In this document: one piece after another, positions 14,896 to 18,039 of the stretch
Layout: each line of letters opens with the position of its first letter
Position numbering within the stretch: position 1 is the stretch's first letter
NCBI GenBank assembly: GCA_004558865.1
Contig: SFCY01000039.1
Coordinates: 1 to 18,039 of the forward strand
Source of the DNA: Bacteroidales bacterium
GTDB taxonomy: Bacteria; Bacteroidota; Bacteroidia; Bacteroidales; Bacteroidaceae
Length of the DNA stretch: 18,039 bases
Direction of reading: 5' to 3'
Notes under the pieces: model-generated
Databases searched by the model: none
Seen by the model: only the letters and a program-made list of their open reading frames with translations
What the model was told of the DNA's origin: nothing
Translations under genes and position numbers: made by a program

Positions 14896-14987
14896 GTCGC
14901 TAAACCTTTATATCCTATAATCTTGAATTTTAGGCCGTCCATTTCAGGGCTTTGTCCGCCATCCTCAAATGGAGCTCCCGCCGGTTG

Positions 14988-15743
14988 TCATTCATCGCCA
15001 GCCATTGCTGTTTGTCGCGGTTGGCTGTCCTCGGTGGCAGCGTCTTCCGTGAGGTCCATCTTGTTGTATTCTTTCGTCACCTCGGTGAGGTGGTGGTCCT
15101 TGCAGCGATAGACGATTCCAGGGAAGCGGTCGAGCATCTGTATGTTGTGGGTTGACATCACCACGGCCGTCCCCGATTCCGTGGCATGCTTCAGCAGCCC
15201 CACGATGCTGGTGGCCGTCTCTATGTCGAGGTTTCCCGTAGGCTCATCGGCGATGATCACCTTGGGCTTGTTGAGCAGGGCGCGCGCGATGGCGATGCGC
15301 TGTTGCTCGCCTCCCGACAGCTCGTGGGGCATTTTGTGCTTCTTCTCCAACATGCCCACGTCGGTCAGAACCTCGTCGATGCGCTCGTTGATGTCCTTTT
15401 TGTTTTTCCATCCTGTAGCCCTCAGCACGAAGCGCAGGTTTTGGAACACATTGCGGTCGTGGAGCAGCTGGAAGTCCTGGAATATGATTCCCAACTCGCG
15501 GCGCAGGGCGGGCACGTCCTTTCTCCTGAGGCTGAGGAGGTCGCGGCCCAGCACCTCGGCCTTCTCGCTGTGTCCGGGACGGAGGTCGAGCTCGCAATAG
15601 AATGTCTTCAGCAGAGAGCTTTTGCCCGAGCCCACCTTGCCGATGAGGTAGACAAACTCGCCCTCATCAACGTGGAAGCCCACACTCTCCAACACCTTGC
15701 TATCTTCCTGGAAGACGTCAACGTTCCTATATTCTATCAGCAT
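14988..15743 (-). CDS. ftsE: FtsE-like ABC transporter ATP-binding protein
   Basis: Encodes 251 residues. Walker A GKVGSGKS (35-42), Q-loop FQDFQLLHDRNVFQNL (88-103, Gln89), signature LSGGEQQR (142-149), Walker B VIIADEP (162-168) and H-loop His199 are all intact. The 'IGKVGSGKSSLLKTFY' and 'LHDRNVFQNLRFVLRATGW' wording is FtsE-like, the ATPase that works with FtsX to activate septal peptidoglycan hydrolases. An acidic/Gln tail after about 228 is extra. No FtsX is in the window. It is first in the run leading to lysC-lysA, with a -7 word at 15833-15840. LolD/MacB-type ATPases are an alternative, so the symbol is probable rather than certain. Confidence 0.8.
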   Translation of the reverse strand: MLIEYRNVDVFQEDSKVLESVGFHVDEGEFVYLIGKVGSGKSSLLKTFYCELDLRPGHSEKAEVLGRDLLSLRRKDVPALRRELGIIFQDFQLLHDRNVFQNLRFVLRATGWKNKKDINERIDEVLTDVGMLEKKHKMPHELSGGEQQRIAIARALLNKPKVIIADEPTGNLDIETATSIVGLLKHATESGTAVVMSTHNIQMLDRFPGIVYRCKDHHLTEVTKEYNKMDLTEDAATEDSQPRQTAMAGDE

Positions 15744-15832
15744 ATTCTCTTTGGTCTTTATGGATTCGACTTGATTTGCCGGCCGGCGGCTCCCAGTCCC
15801 CTTGGGGCTTGTGCCGCTTGGGCTTTCCCCCG

Positions 15833-15840
15833 CAAAGTTA
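15833..15840 (-). promoter_or_regulatory. -7 promoter element for the ftsE-lysC-lysA run
   Basis: The minus strand reads TAACTTTG, matching TAnnTTTG. A start near 15829 gives a leader of about 85 bases to the ATG at 15743. A TTGT word lies 20 bp upstream, at roughly -33, one short of the TTTG consensus. The GC-rich leader (15744-15828) shows no recognised riboswitch. Confidence 0.55.
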
Positions 15841-15848
15841 CTACTTTT

Positions 15849-16198
15849 AATTCACAATCCACAATGCGCGGTTCATATTTTTCTCTGCTCCCTGCATTAT
15901 TTCATGTCATCAAGACAAACTACAAGCCGTCAACCCCGTGCAGGGGACTGCGCCAGCCTGTTTTCAAGGTTTTTCCTCGGGAGGTCCAGCCCGGTAGGTA
16001 CGCTGCCCTCAGCGGACACCATGCGATGAAGTGTCCGCGAATTGCGACGCTATTGTCCGCAGAGAATTGCGACGCTATTGTCCGCTGAGGGCAGCGAAGC
16101 TCCCGGGCTGCGGACACCATGCGATGCAGGGTTCGCGGTTGGCTGAATCCCTGCATTCACGGCCAATGCCAATTGTGAAATGTGAATTGTGGATTATG
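15849..16198. repeat. Noncoding repeat region between FHA gene and ftsE
   Basis: This ~350-bp gap holds no convincing gene. Its edges carry related words of the AATTCACAATCCACAAT type, of the kind scattered between Bacteroidales genes: at 15849-15865, and inverted at about 16171-16196, sharing the 10-mer AATCCACAAT and overlapping the FHA stop codon. The middle holds the repeat cluster annotated at 16001-16126. Mixed short open frames over it (e.g. 15920-16156) look like chance. Confidence 0.6.
16001..16126. repeat. Nested direct and inverted repeat cluster
   Basis: Left arm CGCTGCCCTCAGCGGACA (16001-16018) is perfectly inverted at 16079-16096, with 60 bp between. Inside, a 22-bp unit occurs twice in tandem (16039-16060 and 16064-16085, 25-bp period) with a partial copy just before. 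A 17-bp word GCGGACACCATGCGATG is directly repeated at 16012-16028 and 16110-16126. TGTCCGC or its complement appears five times. Function unknown; there is no adjacent T-tract. The arms could form a long stem in either transcript. Confidence 0.85.
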
Positions 16199-16718
16199 TT
16201 TTTTGTGTTTGTAGGATGATGCTTGTCGCCCCGATGGTGAAGAGGTCACCGTCTTCGAGCACCCGCCGCTCCCTGTCGCCAAGAATCTCGTTGCCCACGA
16301 AGGTACCCGTGTAGCTTGGACCGTCGCGCAGCACATACTTCAGGCGGCCATGCTTGTCCTTGGAGACGTTTATCACGCAGTGGTTCATGTCGATGCTGGG
16401 GTCGTTGGTCTCGATGGGGCAGTTGATGCCCGAGCCCTTCATGTAGCGGCCAATCACGTTGTCGCCCATGCCGAGGGGTATCACTTGCTTGTAGTGGAAC
16501 ACGTTTTCTATCACGACGATGCATCCGCATCCGCGGTTCTCGGCCACCTCTTCGGGCTTCTCCTCCTTTTGGGGGGCGCGGAGTTTGCTCACGCCCATCT
16601 TGATGCCAAAAGTCTTGCCGCATTCCCCGCACTGGAAGACCAGCCTTTGGCCTTCCTGGTACCTCGTCTCGTCAAACGTGATGAAATTGTTGCATTTGGG
16701 GCAGCGTACTCTTTTCAT
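16194..16718 (-). CDS. Zinc-ribbon plus FHA domain protein
   Basis: A 174-residue protein. The start at 16718 (MKRVRCPKC) is preferred; the open frame continues three codons up to a TTG. Residues 6-33 form a zinc ribbon (CPKC at 6-9, CGEC at 30-33), like the short MJ0042-type ribbons. A charged linker (44-62) and GCGC (63-66) lead into an FHA domain at about 87-170: VIGRYMKGSGINCP with the Gly-Arg of the phosphothreonine loop, then NDPSIDMNHC with the Ser/His that read phosphothreonine, then GTFVGN (138-143). FHA domains bind phosphothreonine, so this is probably a phospho-dependent adaptor (family knowledge). It follows the HU-CCDC81/SPOR gene by 31 bp, so they are likely cotranscribed. Confidence 0.85.
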   Translation of the reverse strand: MKRVRCPKCNNFITFDETRYQEGQRLVFQCGECGKTFGIKMGVSKLRAPQKEEKPEEVAENRGCGCIVVIENVFHYKQVIPLGMGDNVIGRYMKGSGINCPIETNDPSIDMNHCVINVSKDKHGRLKYVLRDGPSYTGTFVGNEILGDRERRVLEDGDLFTIGATSIILQTQKT

Positions 16719-16749
16719 AATCTGCAAATGACTTTATCCTGCGTCTGGC

Positions 16750-17793
16750 TTATGCGTTGTGGATCAGGATAATCCAAGCCTGTTTGAAGTGTTCGTCTGC
16801 TCTGAGCGAGCGCAGGGCTTTCTGTGCCTCATCCATCGACTCGTAGCTGCCATAGACCACCTTTGTGGCCTTGCCGTCCTGGGCGTAGAGGCGTGCGTCG
16901 TGATAGCCTTCCTTTCTGAGCTGTGCCACAAAGTCGTTGGCGTTGCGCTTCGTCACCTTGCTGGCCAGCACCAGGCTGTAGCAATTCTTTTGCGCGGTGG
17001 CGGCAGGTCTGTTGTCCTGCCGGTTGCCCTTTTGCGTGGTGTTGGCCTTTAGCCGCAAGGGTTCGCTCGATGTGGAGGCCTTGGGCATCACCTTGATGAG
17101 CAGCTCCGTGTCGATGTCACCCATCTGCACGCTTTTGGCTGTGGGAGAATCCATTCTCGACGGAATCAGGACAAAGGCCAATATCACGGCGGCCACTGCC
17201 ACGGCGTTTCTCACCCAGCTGACGGGAATCATGATGTGGCGTTTCTCCCCGTCGTCGCTGCCTTGCATGAGTATCTCGTTGAGAGTGGGCTGTTCCTTCT
17301 CCTGATCTTCCGGGGCTTCCGGCCTTTCATCCTCGGCCATGGCTTCCACGGGCTTTTCCGCTGCGGCGGGAGAGGCAAGCCGCTCCATGTTGAAGTTGCT
17401 CAGTCCGTAGAGCCTGGGTGTGAGGATTCCGGCCTCGCAGGGCTCAAAGGTGATGTTGCCCTCATCGTTCATGCTGAGCCTACCCAAGTCGGTAAGCTCG
17501 TATGAACCGTGGTTGTCAAGGTGTTGTCTGATTTCGCTCACCTCATCCTCTATCCTTCTCAAAGCCTCGGGATAGCTGATGTCGTAAGCCTCGATGTACG
17601 ACTGCACCAGCAGGGAGTCGTTCATCTTGAGTTGGGGATTGAAACCTATGCTGCGCAGAGGGGGCAGGAACGAGCCGTCGTTCTCATCGTAGCGCGCGGC
17701 AACATGGTGGGCCATGAAGCCGCCAAAGCCCGGGACAATGACGCAGTCGTTGTCCAACAGTAATATCTCTATGTGCCTTTGTATTTCAATCAT
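16750..17793 (-). CDS. HU-CCDC81 and SPOR domain membrane protein
   Basis: This product is 347 residues long. The start at 17793 (MIEIQRHIEILL) follows a strong promoter. Residues 1-~130 form the HU-CCDC81 domains, HU/IHF-fold relatives: 'VIVPGFGGFMAHHVAARYD' is the first, and 'LTDLGRLSMNDEGNITFEP' the second. An acidic linker (141-170) leads to one transmembrane helix (about 190-211, VSWVRNAVAVAAVILAFVLI) and a C-terminal SPOR domain (about 270-345: NCYSLVLASKVTKRNANDFV ... ATKVVYGSYESMDEAQKALR), which in other proteins binds denuded septal glycan. The topology (HU part inside, SPOR part outside) suggests a link between the nucleoid or cytosol and division-site peptidoglycan; DNA binding is not proven. 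The gene is followed by the FHA gene. Confidence 0.9.
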   Translation of the reverse strand: MIEIQRHIEILLLDNDCVIVPGFGGFMAHHVAARYDENDGSFLPPLRSIGFNPQLKMNDSLLVQSYIEAYDISYPEALRRIEDEVSEIRQHLDNHGSYELTDLGRLSMNDEGNITFEPCEAGILTPRLYGLSNFNMERLASPAAAEKPVEAMAEDERPEAPEDQEKEQPTLNEILMQGSDDGEKRHIMIPVSWVRNAVAVAAVILAFVLIPSRMDSPTAKSVQMGDIDTELLIKVMPKASTSSEPLRLKANTTQKGNRQDNRPAATAQKNCYSLVLASKVTKRNANDFVAQLRKEGYHDARLYAQDGKATKVVYGSYESMDEAQKALRSLRADEHFKQAWIILIHNA

Positions 17794-17798
17794 CTTTG

Positions 17799-17830
17799 CA
17801 AAGGTATTACATTTTTTTTGTATTGCCAAA
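17799..17830 (-). promoter_or_regulatory. Full Bacteroidetes promoter (-33 and -7) for the HU-SPOR gene
   Basis: On the minus strand TTTG (17830-17827) is followed after 20 bases by TACCTTTG (17806-17799), matching the -33 TTTG / -7 TAnnTTTG architecture. The -7 word ends five bases before the ATG at 17793, so the transcript should have almost no leader. Upstream DNA (17831-18039) shows no gene and no recognised element. Confidence 0.75.
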
Positions 17831-18039
17831 TTCCGATTTCAGCTATTGGAGTTGAAATTGTCCGCAGCGGTTGTTTCCCACGCTTGTATCTGATTGATAG
17901 TTTCGCTCTTGACTACCAATCGGACTCGAATATTAAAAAAAACTAAAATGTCATCAGTAGCCCTTTCTTCATTCGTGATATTTTCTGGTACACCATATTG
18001 AACACCCTACTTCCGAAACTTGAATGAAGAGTCCACTTT

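Noticed and set aside
14896..14987. Lysine riboswitch before lysC
   Set aside because: The 92-bp gap is too short for a lysine aptamer and shows no matching structure.
16039..16085. Two 22-bp repeats as a CRISPR array
   Set aside because: Only two copies in a 25-bp period with a 3-bp gap; no spacer-length intervals and no cas genes.
15186..16088. 300-codon plus-strand open frame over ftsE and the repeat gap
   Set aside because: Antisense to intact Walker and signature motifs; no protein-like pattern.
17831..18039. Gene at the right edge
   Set aside because: AT-rich with stops in all frames at short range; treated as noncoding.

Overview
The window looks like chromosomal DNA from a Bacteroidales bacterium, most likely a Prevotella-type organism. 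The evidence is the recurring Bacteroidetes -7 promoter word TAnnTTTG in front of several genes, an HU-CCDC81/SPOR fusion protein (a family typical of this phylum), a fused ThrA, FadL/OmpP1-type barrels, weak Shine-Dalgarno sites and lipid/envelope-oriented gene content. No rRNA, tRNA, CRISPR array, transposase or phage gene was found. The window is dominated by ordinary chromosomal genes, nearly all on the minus strand.

Layout, left to right. (1) 162-836 (+): a secreted TPR protein with a promoter word almost touching its start codon. (2) 979-3126 (-): four tightly packed genes, read from 3126 down to 979: a small secreted protein, an HPr-kinase-like P-loop protein, an S24/S26 (signal-peptidase-like) protein and a PqqD-like protein. 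The first three are joined by ATGA stop/start overlaps. PqqD-like, peptidase-like and HprK-like proteins together resemble the accessory set of peptide-modification (RiPP) loci, but no precursor peptide or core synthetase is visible. (3) 3236-6233 (-): a hotdog acyl-CoA thioesterase downstream of thrA (aspartokinase/homoserine dehydrogenase). (4) 6544-9098 (-): an outer-membrane FadL-family barrel preceded by a striking secreted Trp/Tyr-rich, low-complexity protein. (5) 9341-10213 (+): prmA, divergent from the Trp/Tyr-rich gene.

(6) 10297-15743 (-): a long compact run read from 15743: FtsE-like ATPase, lysC, lysA, a family-2 glycosyltransferase with a degenerate DxD motif, and a glycosyltransferase-like protein of unclear function. 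LysC and LysA are the first and last enzymes of the lysine/diaminopimelate route, so this run mixes peptidoglycan precursor supply with division/envelope functions. With thrA, the window holds two differently specialised aspartokinases. (7) 15744-16193: a noncoding gap with an FtsE promoter and a dense cluster of direct and inverted repeats. (8) 16194-17793 (-): a zinc-ribbon/FHA protein downstream of an HU-CCDC81/SPOR protein whose promoter has both -33 and -7 words and would give a nearly leaderless mRNA.

The most interesting items are the PqqD/S24/HprK cassette without a visible substrate, the aromatic-rich secreted protein, the HU-SPOR plus FHA pair, the repeat cluster at 16001-16126 and the promoters that abut start codons. 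None can be called a new system from sequence alone; the checks that would decide each are given.
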